NCBI GenBank assembly: GCA_903871775.1
Contig: CAIQIA010000015.1
Coordinates: forward strand, 1-44,008
DNA from: an uncultured cyanobacterium
Lineage (GTDB): Bacteria > Cyanobacteriota > Cyanobacteriia > PCC-6307 > Cyanobiaceae
DNA length: 44,008 nucleotides
Direction: 5' to 3'
Below the pieces are notes generated by a model. It did no database searches. It worked only from the letters and a program-made list of their open reading frames with translations, and was not told the origin of the DNA. A program made the translations under genes and the position numbers. Each line of letters begins with the position of its first letter. Position 1 is the first letter of the stretch. Of this stretch, positions 26,628 to 35,199 are shown piece by piece.

Positions 26628-27075
26628 CGGCCTGACATCCCGACGCCTCCTGGCGGCCCACCCGGGTGATGCCCAGGGGCAGCGACACCACCAGGCAGCG
26701 GCGCAGGGCCGTGCCCTCCATCCCCAGCACAACGGTGCCGCCCCCCAGCACCAGGCCGTTGGCCGTGAAGGTGAGCGGCCCCGGCAGGTTGTGGCTCAGG
26801 TTCAGACCAGCGCCATCGCCGCCGTCGAGCAGCGGCCCCGCCCCCTCACCACAGCCCCCCGCCACCGGCGCCTGCCAGCCCTGCGGCCCCAGCACCAGCT
26901 GGCACGGCTGTCCTGTGCGCTCGGCCGCCGACCGTGCCCGCTCGAGCCCCAGCCCCAGGGCCACCGTGGCAGCCTCCAGGCGCTGGCGGGCCAGGGTCTG
27001 GCTGCCGTTCCACAGCCCCGCCGCCGCCAGCAGCCCCACCAGCGCCACGGCGATCAGCTGCTCGGCGAGGGTCAC
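26614..27075 (-). CDS. FimT/GspH-like pseudopilin lacking a leader
   Basis: The 153-residue product starts at GTG 27075, giving MTLAEQLIAVALVGLLAAAGLW. Aligning TLAEQ with the usual FTLVE places the initiator Met at mature position 1 and Glu at position 5, so there is no leader or cleavage Gly. The codons upstream in this frame contain no start. GTG overlaps the stop of the PilV-like gene (27072-27075, GTGA). The helix, then a beta-rich head with Cys (QPCQLVLG, GGCGEGAG, RRCLVVS, SGCQADDAL), fits the FimT/GspH class. It may assemble without processing or may have a degraded start. Confidence 0.75.
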   Translation of the reverse strand: MTLAEQLIAVALVGLLAAAGLWNGSQTLARQRLEAATVALGLGLERARSAAERTGQPCQLVLGPQGWQAPVAGGCGEGAGPLLDGGDGAGLNLSHNLPGPLTFTANGLVLGGGTVVLGMEGTALRRCLVVSLPLGITRVGRQEASGCQADDAL

Positions 27076-27662
27076 GGGGCCACCTCCGCTGGTGCGCAGG
27101 CCCCCAGCCCCTCCAGCCGCAGATGGCGTTGCCGTTCAACCCCCGCCGGCTCGAGCCGCCAGCGCAGCACCAGCTCATCGGCCACCGCCGCCGCAGGACG
27201 CAGCTCCAGCCGGCGATCCAGCTGCCCGCCCTCGGCCACGGCCAGCGGCGCCTGCAGGGCCACTGCCGCCGCCAGCTGCTGCAACCGCTGCGCCCGCAGC
27301 TCAGGGCGATCGCAGGCGATGGCCCCCTGCCGGGCCTGGCGGCGCAGCAATCCCTCATCACGACCCAGCTGCCGTTGCAGCAGCACCGCCGCGTCCCTCT
27401 GGCCGCTGGCGGCCGCCGCCAGGGCCATGGCCCGCTGCCAACCCTGCAGGCCCAGCGTCAGCCACAGGGCCAGCAACACCGCCGACACCAGCACTTCGGT
27501 CAGTCCGAAGCCCGCCGCAGCACCCCATCGCTGCTGAGCACGAAGGATCGCCGGCGCAGGGGCTGGCCTGGAGCGGCCCGGCGCTGCAAGGCCAGCGACT
27601 GGCTGCCGTCGGATCGTGCCTGCCAGGCCTCCAGCGCAAACTGCCCGGCGGGATGGCCCCAC
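27072..27662 (-). CDS. PilV-like minor pilin with an unclear start
   Basis: The frame encodes RWGAAAG, then FGLTEVLVSAVLLALWLTLGL, a prepilin N-terminus with Glu5 (TEVLV, as in the plus-strand PilV-like gene). A Gln/Arg/Leu-rich helical stalk and a short head follow, ending GLGACAPAEVAP. No ATG, GTG or TTG lies near the expected leader. The nearest is GTG 27662, giving a leader of about 51 residues, inside the overlapping PilX-like gene. A non-standard start (for example ATC) in the overlap, or coupling to the upstream gene, is possible. The coding part is convincing from about 27510 down. Confidence 0.68.
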   Translation of the reverse strand: MGPSRRAVCAGGLAGTIRRQPVAGLAAPGRSRPAPAPAILRAQQRWGAAAGFGLTEVLVSAVLLALWLTLGLQGWQRAMALAAAASGQRDAAVLLQRQLGRDEGLLRRQARQGAIACDRPELRAQRLQQLAAAVALQAPLAVAEGGQLDRRLELRPAAAVADELVLRWRLEPAGVERQRHLRLEGLGACAPAEVAP

Positions 27663-27898
27663 CCCTGGGACGGCCAGCCCACCCCCTGGCGCCACGACGC
27701 CACCGCGACCATGGCCGCCGAGGCGAAGCCGTCGTCGAGCTGGGCCTCCCGCAGCACCGCCTCGCTGCGCCGCCGATCCTGCAACGCCAGGGCCTGCAGC
27801 GACAGGGTCATCAGCAGCACCACCAGACCCAGCAGCAGCACGATCGGCAGCACGAAACCGGTTTCTGCCGGTCGGCTGCGCCGCGGCAAACGTTCCAT
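27500..27898 (-). CDS. PilX-like minor pilin, short form
   Basis: The 132-residue product has leader MERLPRRSRPAETG, then FVLPIVLLLGLVVLLMTLSLQALALQ, the PilX N-terminus with Pro in place of Glu near position 5, matching FVLPL of 22122-23558. A helical stalk (DRRRSEAVLREAQLDDGFASA) and a small head follow, ending LSSDGVLRRASD. It is the first gene of the minus-strand cassette. Its 3' third overlaps the PilV-like frame. It is divergent from the HpsJ-like gene, with 83 bp between the starts. Confidence 0.82.
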   Translation of the reverse strand: MERLPRRSRPAETGFVLPIVLLLGLVVLLMTLSLQALALQDRRRSEAVLREAQLDDGFASAAMVAVASWRQGVGWPSQGWGHPAGQFALEAWQARSDGSQSLALQRRAAPGQPLRRRSFVLSSDGVLRRASD

Positions 27899-27981
27899 CC
27901 ATGGCGATGGCGAAGGCAGGTCACAACGTTCCCCGCTCGGGCTCGCGCGACATGGGGACCCAGGCCATGGGCGCTATAAAT

Positions 27982-28809
27982 ATGCACATTGTGAATAGGC
28001 AGCCCGTGGGCACAAGCCCTGCATCCAACGACGAGCTCCTCGACGTCGGATCCTTGCCCGACCGGTTCCAGCAGCTGTTCTCGCTGTTCCAGATCCGGCT
28101 GGTCGGGGCCATCCTGAGCGGCCATTTCGTACTGAGAGCTGTCCTGTACCTCTCCCTCTACCCCGCCCTCGATCCGTTCATGCGGTTGTCGCAGCTGGCG
28201 GCGCTGGCCAACAGCGCTATCCTCCTGCCCTTCGGCTGCGCCCTTTATCTGCTGGGCAGCGGCTACCGCCGCCAGGCCATCGAAAAACCCCTGCTGAAGG
28301 TGCTGTTCCCGTTGCTGCTGCCCTTCGCCGTCGCCATCGGTGTGCTGCTGCCCCTGGCGATCGTCAGCAGCACCCACAACCTGCAGCAGCAGCAGCAGCA
28401 GGCCAGCCGGGCAAACATCGCCTTGCTCGATGAGAACCGCCGCCTCGAGCAACGCATGGCCTCGATTCCCACTACTGCGGCCGCCAGAACGTTTGTCGAT
28501 GCCGTGGGGGTGAACCTGCCGATCGCCGCCAACGACCCCATGCCGCTGGTGCGTTGGCGCTTCAGCCAGGTCCTGAACCAACGCCACGAGACCCTGCTTG
28601 ATCGCCAGCCCATGGCACGCATCACTCCTTATCAGCAGGAATTGCTGGGCCTTGGTCACATGATCACCGCTGTCGGCTTGTCGCTGTTCTCTGGCGCCTC
28701 GGTGTTGCTGATTTATCTGCAAGGTCGCAACCGCTTCCGCCGCTACCACCTCAGTTCGGCCACCTTCCTCACGGCAGAAGCGGTCAAGCCTCGCCATCGC
28801 ACCCGCTGA
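27982..28809 (+). CDS. HpsJ-like membrane protein with coiled coil
   Basis: The 275-residue protein has hydrophobic helices at about residues 35-55, 65-90 and 105-130, then a polyglutamine/coiled-coil stretch (HNLQQQQQQASRANIAL, then DENRRLEQRM), a periplasmic-looking loop, and a final helix near residues 225-245 before a basic tail. The layout and the helix2-loop-helix3 segment resemble cyanobacterial HpsJ, part of the hormogonium polysaccharide system that also uses pseudopilins. This is an inference from shape. ATG 27982 is preferred. A TATAAA at 27975-27980 just before it may be a -10 element, in which case GTG 27991 could be the start. Confidence 0.6.
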   Translation: MHIVNRQPVGTSPASNDELLDVGSLPDRFQQLFSLFQIRLVGAILSGHFVLRAVLYLSLYPALDPFMRLSQLAALANSAILLPFGCALYLLGSGYRRQAIEKPLLKVLFPLLLPFAVAIGVLLPLAIVSSTHNLQQQQQQASRANIALLDENRRLEQRMASIPTTAAARTFVDAVGVNLPIAANDPMPLVRWRFSQVLNQRHETLLDRQPMARITPYQQELLGLGHMITAVGLSLFSGASVLLIYLQGRNRFRRYHLSSATFLTAEAVKPRHRTR

Positions 28810-28829
28810 CAAATCTCAGCAGGCCTGAC

Positions 28830-30638
28830 TCACTGGTTCAGCTTCAGCACCGCCATGAAGGCCTCCTGGGGCACCTCGACCCGGCCCATGGCCTTCATCC
28901 GCTTCTTGCCCTTGGCCTGCTTCTGCAGCAGCTTCTTCTTGCGTGAAATGTCGCCGCCGTAGCACTTGGCCAGCACATCTTTGCGCATGGCACTGATGCT
29001 TTCACTGGCAATGATGCGGCTGCCGATCGACGCCTGAATCGGAATCTTGAACTGCTGCCGCGGAATCAGTTCCTTCAGCTTCTCGACCAGACCCTTGCCC
29101 ACGTTGTAGGCCTTGTCGCGGTGCACGATCGTGGTCAGGGGATCGGCCTTCTCGCCGTTGATCAGTACATCCAGCCGCACCAGGGCGTTCTCGCGATAAC
29201 CGATCAGGCTGTACTCCATCGAGGCATAGCCCTTGGTGCGACTTTTCATCTGATCGAAGAAGTCGGTCACCACCTCCGCCAGCGGCATCTCGTAGTGCAG
29301 CGTGACCCGGTCGGTGGTCATGTACTTCATGTCAATGAACTGCCCCCGACGCTCCTGGCACAGCTCCATCAAGGTGCCGTTGTAGGTGTTAGGGGTGTAG
29401 ACCTCGAGCTTCACGTAGGGCTCTTCAATCGAGGTCCGTTGCTGCGGTTCAGGCAGGGTGGCCGGATTGTCGACCAGCACCGTCTCGCCATCGACCAGAT
29501 TGACCCGGTACACCACCGAAGGCGCCGTCACGATCAGATCAAGGTCGTACTCCCGTTCCAGCCGTTCCTGCACGATCTCCATGTGCAGCAGCCCCAAAAA
29601 GCCACAACGGAACCCAAAACCCATGGCGCTGCTCGTCTCGGGCTCGTACTGCAGGGCCGCATCCGACAGGCGCAGCTTGTCGAGGGCCTCCCGCAGGTCG
29701 GGGTACTGGTCGGCATCGGTGGGGAAGAGGCCGCAGAACACCATCGGCTTGGCTTCGGTGTAACCCGGCAGCGGATCGGGGGCCGGATCGGCCGCCAGGG
29801 TGATCGTGTCGCCGACGCGGGCATCGGCCACGGCCTTGATCGAGGCCGCCAGATAGCCCACCTCACCGGCATGCAGCTCGCTCACCTGGCGCTGGTCCGG
29901 CGCCATCACCCCCACCTCGTCAAGTTCGTAGGTCTTGCGGCTGGCCATCAGCAGCACCTTGTCGCGCTGGCGCAGGCGACCGCTCAGCACCCTGAAGTAC
30001 ACGATCACCCCCCGGTAGGGGTCGTAGTACGAATCGAAGATCAGCGCCCGCAGCGGTTCCTCGACCCGGTCAGGCGGTGGCGGCACCCGATCGACGACGG
30101 CCTGCAGAATCTCGGGCACCCCCAGCCCCGTCTTGGCGGAACAGGCGATGGCCTGGCTGGTGTCGAGGCCGATCACCTCTTCGATCTCGGCTGAAATGCG
30201 TTCGGGATCGGCCCCTGGCAGGTCGATCTTGTTCAAGACCGGAATGATCTCGAGGTCGTTGGCGATGGCCAGGTAGACGTTGGCCAGGGTCTGGGCCTCG
30301 ACCCCCTGGCTGGCATCCACCACCAGCAGCGCCCCCTCACAGGCCTGCAGGCTGCGACTCACTTCATATGAGAAGTCAACGTGGCCCGGGGTGTCGATCA
30401 GGTTGAGGATGTAGGTCTCGCCATCGGCGGCCTTGTACTCCATCCGGGCCGCCTGGAGCTTGATCGTGATGCCCCGCTCACGTTCGAGGTCCATGTTGTC
30501 GAGAAACTGCTCCTGCATGTCGCGGGCCGCCACCGTGCCCGTGTCCTGCAGCAGCCGGTCGGCCAGGGTCGATTTGCCGTGGTCGATGTGGGCAATGATG
30601 CAGAAGTTGCGGATCCGGGAGACGGGAACGTCGGTCAT
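28830..30638 (-). CDS. lepA: Elongation factor 4 (LepA)
   Basis: LepA/EF4 is a ribosome-bound GTPase that acts on stalled or mis-translocated ribosomes. The 602-residue protein has the G1 motif [15 protein letters not shown] (residues 16-30), effector RGITIKLQ, G3 DTPGHVDF and G4 NKIDLPGA. It continues through the EF-G-like domains II, III and V to the LepA-specific C-terminal domain ([17 protein letters not shown]). ATG 30638 is the usual start. It is transcribed toward the HpsJ-like gene and is divergent from the nfu gene. Confidence 0.98.
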   Translation of the reverse strand: MTDVPVSRIRNFCIIAHIDHGKSTLADRLLQDTGTVAARDMQEQFLDNMDLERERGITIKLQAARMEYKAADGETYILNLIDTPGHVDFSYEVSRSLQACEGALLVVDASQGVEAQTLANVYLAIANDLEIIPVLNKIDLPGADPERISAEIEEVIGLDTSQAIACSAKTGLGVPEILQAVVDRVPPPPDRVEEPLRALIFDSYYDPYRGVIVYFRVLSGRLRQRDKVLLMASRKTYELDEVGVMAPDQRQVSELHAGEVGYLAASIKAVADARVGDTITLAADPAPDPLPGYTEAKPMVFCGLFPTDADQYPDLREALDKLRLSDAALQYEPETSSAMGFGFRCGFLGLLHMEIVQERLEREYDLDLIVTAPSVVYRVNLVDGETVLVDNPATLPEPQQRTSIEEPYVKLEVYTPNTYNGTLMELCQERRGQFIDMKYMTTDRVTLHYEMPLAEVVTDFFDQMKSRTKGYASMEYSLIGYRENALVRLDVLINGEKADPLTTIVHRDKAYNVGKGLVEKLKELIPRQQFKIPIQASIGSRIIASESISAMRKDVLAKCYGGDISRKKKLLQKQAKGKKRMKAMGRVEVPQEAFMAVLKLNQ

Positions 30639-30778
30639 GCGCGGGCGGTCGCGGGCGGTGTCCCAATCGGAGGCGGGATTCGCGGGGATCAGGTTGACGC
30701 GATCCTAGGGATCCATCCGGGTCGGCGCCCTCCCCCTGGCCCCCTGCCTAAGCTCTGGGTCTGCGGATCCCGAGTGCC

Positions 30779-31033
30779 ATGACCACCGACACCAGCGACA
30801 GCGCCGCCCTCACTCTCGACAACGTCGAACGGGTGCTCGATGAGCTGCGGCCCTACCTGATGGCCGACGGTGGCAACGTCGAGGTCGTCGAGCTCGACGG
30901 CCCCATCGTCAAGGTGCGCCTGCAGGGGGCCTGCGGCAGCTGCCCCAGCAGCACCATGACCCTCAAGATGGGCATCGAGCGCAAACTGCGCGAGGCGATC
31001 CCCGAGATCAGCGAAGTGGTGCAGGTGCTCTGA
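30779..31033 (+). CDS. NifU C-terminal-domain iron-sulfur scaffold (Nfu)
   Basis: The 84-residue single-domain protein has the Nfu fold with [20 protein letters not shown] and the CxxC motif GACGSCPSS (Cys52, Cys55), which holds a [4Fe-4S] cluster across a dimer for delivery to target proteins. In cyanobacteria this NfuA/NifU-like protein is the main scaffold for photosystem I clusters. It is complete as a stand-alone domain. It lies 57 bp before serS on the same strand. Confidence 0.93.
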   Translation: MTTDTSDSAALTLDNVERVLDELRPYLMADGGNVEVVELDGPIVKVRLQGACGSCPSSTMTLKMGIERKLREAIPEISEVVQVL

Positions 31034-31090
31034 AGCCCGCCGGCACAGCCCGGGCGGCCCCGTAGGCTCCCCCGAGCCATCCGCACCGCC

Positions 31091-32371
31091 GTGCTCGATC
31101 AGCGCCTGCTGCGCGAGAACCCCGACCTGATCGCCCAGCAGCTGGCCCGCCGCGGGACCGCCCCCGACCTGGGCCCCCTCTGCCGCATGGCGGTCGAGCA
31201 GCGCGACCTCGAGGAGCACCGCAACAGCCTCCAGGCCGAAGGCAACGGCATCGGCCGGGATGTGGGCCAGCTGCTGCGCAACGGCACCGCCGCCGACGAT
31301 CCCGCCGTCGTCGACCTGCGCGAACGGGGCAACCGGCTCAAGCAGCAGATCGCCGACGTCGACGAACGGGTGAAAGAGCTGGGCCGTGGCCTGCTCGATG
31401 GCCTGCGCAGCCTGCCGAACCTGCCCTCGGCCGCCACCCCTGACGGCCGCAGCGAGGCCGACAACGTCGAACGGCACCGCTGGGGCACCCCGCGCCAGGA
31501 GGAAGGTCTGCTCGAGCACTGGCAGATCGCCGAACGGCTGGGCCTCTTCGAGAACGAACGGTCGGTGCGCATCGCCCAGAGCCGCTTCGTGACCCTGATG
31601 GGGGCCGGCGCCCGGCTCGAGCGCGGGCTGATCGCCTTCATGCTCGACCACCACGGCCGCAACGGCTACCGCGAGATGGCACCGCCGATTCTCGTGAACA
31701 GCGCCAGCCTCACGGGCTCGGGCCAGCTGCCCAAGTTCGCTGACGAGAGCTTCCGCTGCGCCGACGACGACCTCTGGCTCACCCCCACCGCCGAGGTGCC
31801 GCTGACCGCCTTCCATCGCGACGAGGTGATCGCCGCTGACCAGCTGCCCCTGCGCTACGTCGCCCACACCCCCTGCTTCCGCCGCGAGGCCGGGTCCTAC
31901 GGCCGCGACACCCGCGGCCTGATCCGCCTGCACCAGTTCAACAAGGTCGAGCTCTACTGGTTCTGCCATCCCGACCAGTCCGACGCGGCCCACGAACAGC
32001 TCACCCGCGATGCCGAAGGCATCCTCGAGGCCCTGGGCCTGCCCTACCGCCGCCTCGAGCTCTGCAGCGGCGACCTGGGCTTCTCGGCCGCCCGCACCTT
32101 CGACCTCGAGGTGTGGCTCGCCGGCGCCGGCGCCTACCGCGAGATCTCGAGCTGCAGCACCTGCGGCGAGTTCCAGGCGCGGCGGTCGGCCATCCGCTGC
32201 CGCGACGGCAAGACCACCCGCCTGCTGCACACCCTCAACGGCAGCGGCCTGGCGGTGGGTCGCACCATGGCCGCCCTGCTCGAACACGGCCAGCAGCCCG
32301 ACGGTTCGGTGACGCTGCCCGAAGTGCTGGTGCCCTACGTCGGCAGCGACCGGCTCCTGCCACCCCCCTGA
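31091..32371 (+). CDS. serS: Serine--tRNA ligase
   Basis: The 426-residue class II synthetase starts at GTG 31091 (VLDQRLLRENPDLIAQQL). The N-terminal antiparallel coiled-coil arm (residues about 30-105) binds the long variable arm of tRNA-Ser. The catalytic domain has motif 2 (RYVAHTPCFRREAGSYGRDT, RGLIRLHQFNKVE) and motif 3 (LNGSGLAVGRTMAALLE). It charges both Ser tRNAs, including the one at 223-307. It lies 42 bp upstream of rseP. Confidence 0.97.
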   Translation: MLDQRLLRENPDLIAQQLARRGTAPDLGPLCRMAVEQRDLEEHRNSLQAEGNGIGRDVGQLLRNGTAADDPAVVDLRERGNRLKQQIADVDERVKELGRGLLDGLRSLPNLPSAATPDGRSEADNVERHRWGTPRQEEGLLEHWQIAERLGLFENERSVRIAQSRFVTLMGAGARLERGLIAFMLDHHGRNGYREMAPPILVNSASLTGSGQLPKFADESFRCADDDLWLTPTAEVPLTAFHRDEVIAADQLPLRYVAHTPCFRREAGSYGRDTRGLIRLHQFNKVELYWFCHPDQSDAAHEQLTRDAEGILEALGLPYRRLELCSGDLGFSAARTFDLEVWLAGAGAYREISSCSTCGEFQARRSAIRCRDGKTTRLLHTLNGSGLAVGRTMAALLEHGQQPDGSVTLPEVLVPYVGSDRLLPPP

Positions 32372-32413
32372 CCCCGGCCCCCTGACCCCGGCCACCCGCC
32401 TCCAGGCCACACA

Positions 32414-33529
32414 ATGGAGCCAGCAACGGGGGCAACGGGCGTGGGGGTGTTGGCGGCACTGGCGATTCTCGCCCTGCTGATCGTGGTGCACGAGGCCGGT
32501 CATTTTCTGGCGGCCACCAGCCAGGGCATCCGCGTGTCGAGCTTTTCGGTGGGCTTCGGGCCGGTGCTGCTGCAGCGGCGGGTGCGGGGGGTGCAGTTCG
32601 CCCTGCGCCTCATTCCCCTCGGCGGCTTCGTCGCCTTTCCCGAAGACGACCCCGACGGGGGCATCGATGCCGCCGATCCCGACCTGCTGCGCAACCGGCC
32701 TCTGCCCCAGCGGGCCCTGGTCATCAGCGCCGGCGTGATCGCCAACCTGCTGCTGGCCTGGGCGGTGCTGATCACCCAGGGGCTGGTGCTCGGCATTCCC
32801 GACGGTTTCAGCCCCACAGCGGGGGTGCTGGTGTCGGGGGTGCAGGCGGGCCAGGCGGCCGCCCGGGCCGGCCTCGAACCCGGCGATCGGCTGCTGGCCC
32901 TCGACGGCACCCCCCTCGGCGGCGGCAGCAAAGCGGTGCAGGCCCTGGTGCAGCGGGTGCAGACCTCGCCGGGCCAGGCCCTGCGGCTGAACCTCGAACG
33001 CCGGGGCAGCCCCGTGGCGCTGACCCTGGTGCCCGCCGACCGAGACGGCACCGGCCGCATCGGCGCCCAGCTGCAGCCCGACGGCCGCGAGACCTACCGC
33101 CCCGCCAGGGGCCCCCTCGAGGTGCTGGCCCAGGCCAGCGACGACTTCGCCCGCATCACCGGCCGCACCGTCGACGGCTTCCGCCAGCTGCTCACCCATT
33201 TCGGCGAAACCGCCGGGCAGGTGTCGGGGCCGGTGCGCATCGTCGAGATGGGGGCCCAGCTGGCCCAGCAGGGGGGCGGCAGCCTCTACCTGTTCACCGC
33301 CCTGATCTCGATCAACCTGGCGGTGCTCAATGCCCTGCCCCTGCCCCTGCTCGATGGCGGCCAGCTGCTGCTGCTGCTGATCGAAGGGCTGCGGGGCCGC
33401 CCTCTGCCCGAGCGGCTGCAGCTGGCCTTCGCCCAGTCGGGCCTGGTGCTGCTGCTGGGGCTCAGCGCGGTGCTGATCGTGCGCGACACCAGCCAGCTGA
33501 CGCTCGTGCGGCAGCTTCTCGGCCGCTGA
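32414..33529 (+). CDS. rseP: RseP-type site-2 intramembrane metalloprotease
   Basis: The 371-residue polytopic protease has the zinc motif HEAGH (residues 26-30) in the first helix, a PDZ domain in the middle (GLEPGDRLLALDG), and the third zinc ligand in NALPLPLLDGGQLL near the C-terminus. RseP homologues cut anti-sigma factors and remnant signal peptides inside the membrane. No sigma/anti-sigma genes are nearby. The stop is 1 bp from the nth start, so the two are translationally linked. Confidence 0.95.
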   Translation: MEPATGATGVGVLAALAILALLIVVHEAGHFLAATSQGIRVSSFSVGFGPVLLQRRVRGVQFALRLIPLGGFVAFPEDDPDGGIDAADPDLLRNRPLPQRALVISAGVIANLLLAWAVLITQGLVLGIPDGFSPTAGVLVSGVQAGQAAARAGLEPGDRLLALDGTPLGGGSKAVQALVQRVQTSPGQALRLNLERRGSPVALTLVPADRDGTGRIGAQLQPDGRETYRPARGPLEVLAQASDDFARITGRTVDGFRQLLTHFGETAGQVSGPVRIVEMGAQLAQQGGGSLYLFTALISINLAVLNALPLPLLDGGQLLLLLIEGLRGRPLPERLQLAFAQSGLVLLLGLSAVLIVRDTSQLTLVRQLLGR

Positions 33530-33530
33530 G

Positions 33531-34199
33531 ATGGCCGGCCGTCTGCCGGGCCCGCGGCGCCGCGCCCCCGAGATCCACGACCGCCTCGGGCAGCTCTACC
33601 CCCACGCCACCTGTTCCCTCGACTGGAGCACCCCCTGGGAGCTGCTGGTGGCGACCATGCTCTCGGCCCAGTGCACCGACGTGCGCGTCAACCAGACCAC
33701 GCCGGCCCTGTTCGAACGCTTCCCCGATGCCGCCAGCGCCGCCGCCGTCGAACCCACCGATGTGGAGCCCTACATCCGCTGCCTGGGGTTCTACCGGGCC
33801 AAGGCGCGCCACATCGTCGCCGCCGCCCGCCTGCTGATGGATCGCCACGGCGGCGCGGTGCCGGCCTCGATGGCCGAACTGCTGCAGCTGCCGGGGGTGG
33901 CCCGCAAGACGGGCAACGTGGTGCTGGCCCATGCCTTCGGCATCAACGCCGGCGTCACCGTCGACACCCACGTACGGCGGCTGGCGGGGCGGCTGGGGCT
34001 CACCCGCCACGACGATCCGCCGCGCATCGAACGGGACCTGATGCCGCTTCTGCCCCGCAGCGAATGGGAACGGTTCTCCCTGCGGCTGATCTTCCATGGC
34101 CGGGCGATCTGCGCCGCCCGACGGCCCCGCTGCGAAGACTGCAGCCTGGTCGACCTCTGCCCCACCGGCCGTCGCAGCGTCGGGACGGCCATCGTTTAA
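33531..34199 (+). CDS. nth: Endonuclease III (DNA glycosylase/AP lyase)
   Basis: The 222-residue base-excision-repair enzyme removes oxidised pyrimidines and cuts the AP site. The helix-hairpin-helix LPGVARKTGN carries the catalytic Lys126, and Asp145 lies in VTVDTHV. A [4Fe-4S] loop near the C-terminus has four Cys in the CX6CX2CX5C spacing (ICAARRPRCEDC, then VDLC). ATG 33531 follows the rseP stop directly. Confidence 0.97.
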   Translation: MAGRLPGPRRRAPEIHDRLGQLYPHATCSLDWSTPWELLVATMLSAQCTDVRVNQTTPALFERFPDAASAAAVEPTDVEPYIRCLGFYRAKARHIVAAARLLMDRHGGAVPASMAELLQLPGVARKTGNVVLAHAFGINAGVTVDTHVRRLAGRLGLTRHDDPPRIERDLMPLLPRSEWERFSLRLIFHGRAICAARRPRCEDCSLVDLCPTGRRSVGTAIV

Positions 34200-34234
34200 C
34201 CTGAACCCACAGTGCCCTTGTTCCGACCAGCTGC

Positions 34235-34537
34235 ATGGCGAAGAAGTCGATGATCGCGCGCGATGTGAAGCGCAAGAAGCTTGCCGAGCGCTTCGCGTCC
34301 AAGCGGTCAGCCCTGATGGCCGCCTTCGATGCCGCCGCTGATCCCATGGAGCGCCTCGAGGTGCATCGCCGCATCCAGGGGCTGCCCCGCAACAGTGCCC
34401 CCAGCCGCCAGCGCAACCGCTGCTGGGTCACCGGCAAGCCCCGGGGCGTCTACCGCGACTTCGGCCTGTGCCGCAACCAGCTGCGTGAGCGGGCCCATAA
34501 GGGTCTGCTGCCCGGCGTGGTGAAGTCGAGCTGGTGA
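34235..34537 (+). CDS. rpsN: 30S ribosomal protein S14
   Basis: The 100-residue uS14 is of the long, zinc-independent type ([20 protein letters not shown], with no CxxC pairs) and ends [20 protein letters not shown]. It binds the 3' domain of 16S rRNA in the head of the small subunit. It lies between nth and aat, with the stop 4 nt before the probable aat start. Confidence 0.98.
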   Translation: MAKKSMIARDVKRKKLAERFASKRSALMAAFDAAADPMERLEVHRRIQGLPRNSAPSRQRNRCWVTGKPRGVYRDFGLCRNQLRERAHKGLLPGVVKSSW

Positions 34538-34541
34538 ACCC

Positions 34542-35171
34542 CTGACGCGGCCGGCCCCGGCGCTGGCCCGTCTGCTCTCGGCCTACGCCGAGGGCTGGTT
34601 TCCCATGGCCGATGGCGCCGACGGCCCCATCGGCCTCTTCCGCAGCCGTCGTCGGGCCTACCTGCCGCTCGACGACGGCTTTCATGTGCCCCGCAGCCTT
34701 GGACGGGTGCTGCGCAGCGGCCGTTTCGAACTGCGGCTCGACACCGCTTTCGATGCCGTGGTGGCCGGCTGCGCCGACCGCCCCGACACCTGGCTCAGCC
34801 CCGCCCTGGCCGAGGTCTACGGCGCCCTGCATGCGATGGGTCGCGCCCACAGCATCGAGGCCTGGGACGACCGGGGGCTGGCCGGCGGGCAGCTGGGCCT
34901 CAGCCTCGGGGCCTGCTGGATCGGTGAATCGATGTTCCACCGCCGCCCCCATGCCAGCAACGTCGTGCTGGTCGCGCTGCAACGGGCCCTGAAGGCCGGC
35001 GGCTATCAGCTTTACGACGTGCAGATCCTCAACCCGCACCTGCAGCGGTTCGGCGCCCGCGACTGCGACGACGACACCTGGATGCCGCAGCTGCGCCGGG
35101 CGGTGGCGCAGCCGGCCCTGCTGCGCCTTGGCGCCGCCGCCCTGGTCAGCGAACCCTGGGTGGCAGGATGA
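34542..35171 (+). CDS. aat: Leucyl/phenylalanyl-tRNA--protein transferase, non-standard start
   Basis: Aat adds Leu or Phe to N-terminal Arg/Lys of proteins, marking them for ClpS/ClpAP(CP) degradation. The product has the family signature YLPLDDGFHVPRSLGR, the GNAT-fold core GLAGGQLGLSLGACWIGESM, and FHRRPHASNVVLVAL. The first ATG in frame is 34605, but the preceding codons encode LLSAYAEGWFP, which matches the conserved Aat N-terminus, and they continue to a stop only at 34521. No ATG, GTG or TTG precedes 34605, so a CTG (34542 likely) may initiate. It lies between rpsN and pnp. Confidence 0.88.
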   Translation: MTRPAPALARLLSAYAEGWFPMADGADGPIGLFRSRRRAYLPLDDGFHVPRSLGRVLRSGRFELRLDTAFDAVVAGCADRPDTWLSPALAEVYGALHAMGRAHSIEAWDDRGLAGGQLGLSLGACWIGESMFHRRPHASNVVLVALQRALKAGGYQLYDVQILNPHLQRFGARDCDDDTWMPQLRRAVAQPALLRLGAAALVSEPWVAG

Positions 35172-35199
35172 ACAGGTCAAGTCATGGACATAAGCAGCA

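Noticed and set aside
27975-27980. TATAAA as a full promoter for the HpsJ-like gene
   Set aside because: It resembles a -10 element, but no -35-like hexamer lies at the right distance, so it is mentioned only in the gene entry.
28384-28404. CAG repeat as an unstable microsatellite
   Set aside because: Only six Gln codons within a coiled-coil segment; short and in frame.
30689-33199. Minus-strand open frame of 836 codons opposite nfu, serS and rseP
   Set aside because: Antisense shadow: serS and rseP on the plus strand show full family motifs, while this frame has only Gly/Ala/His/Gln-rich sequence.
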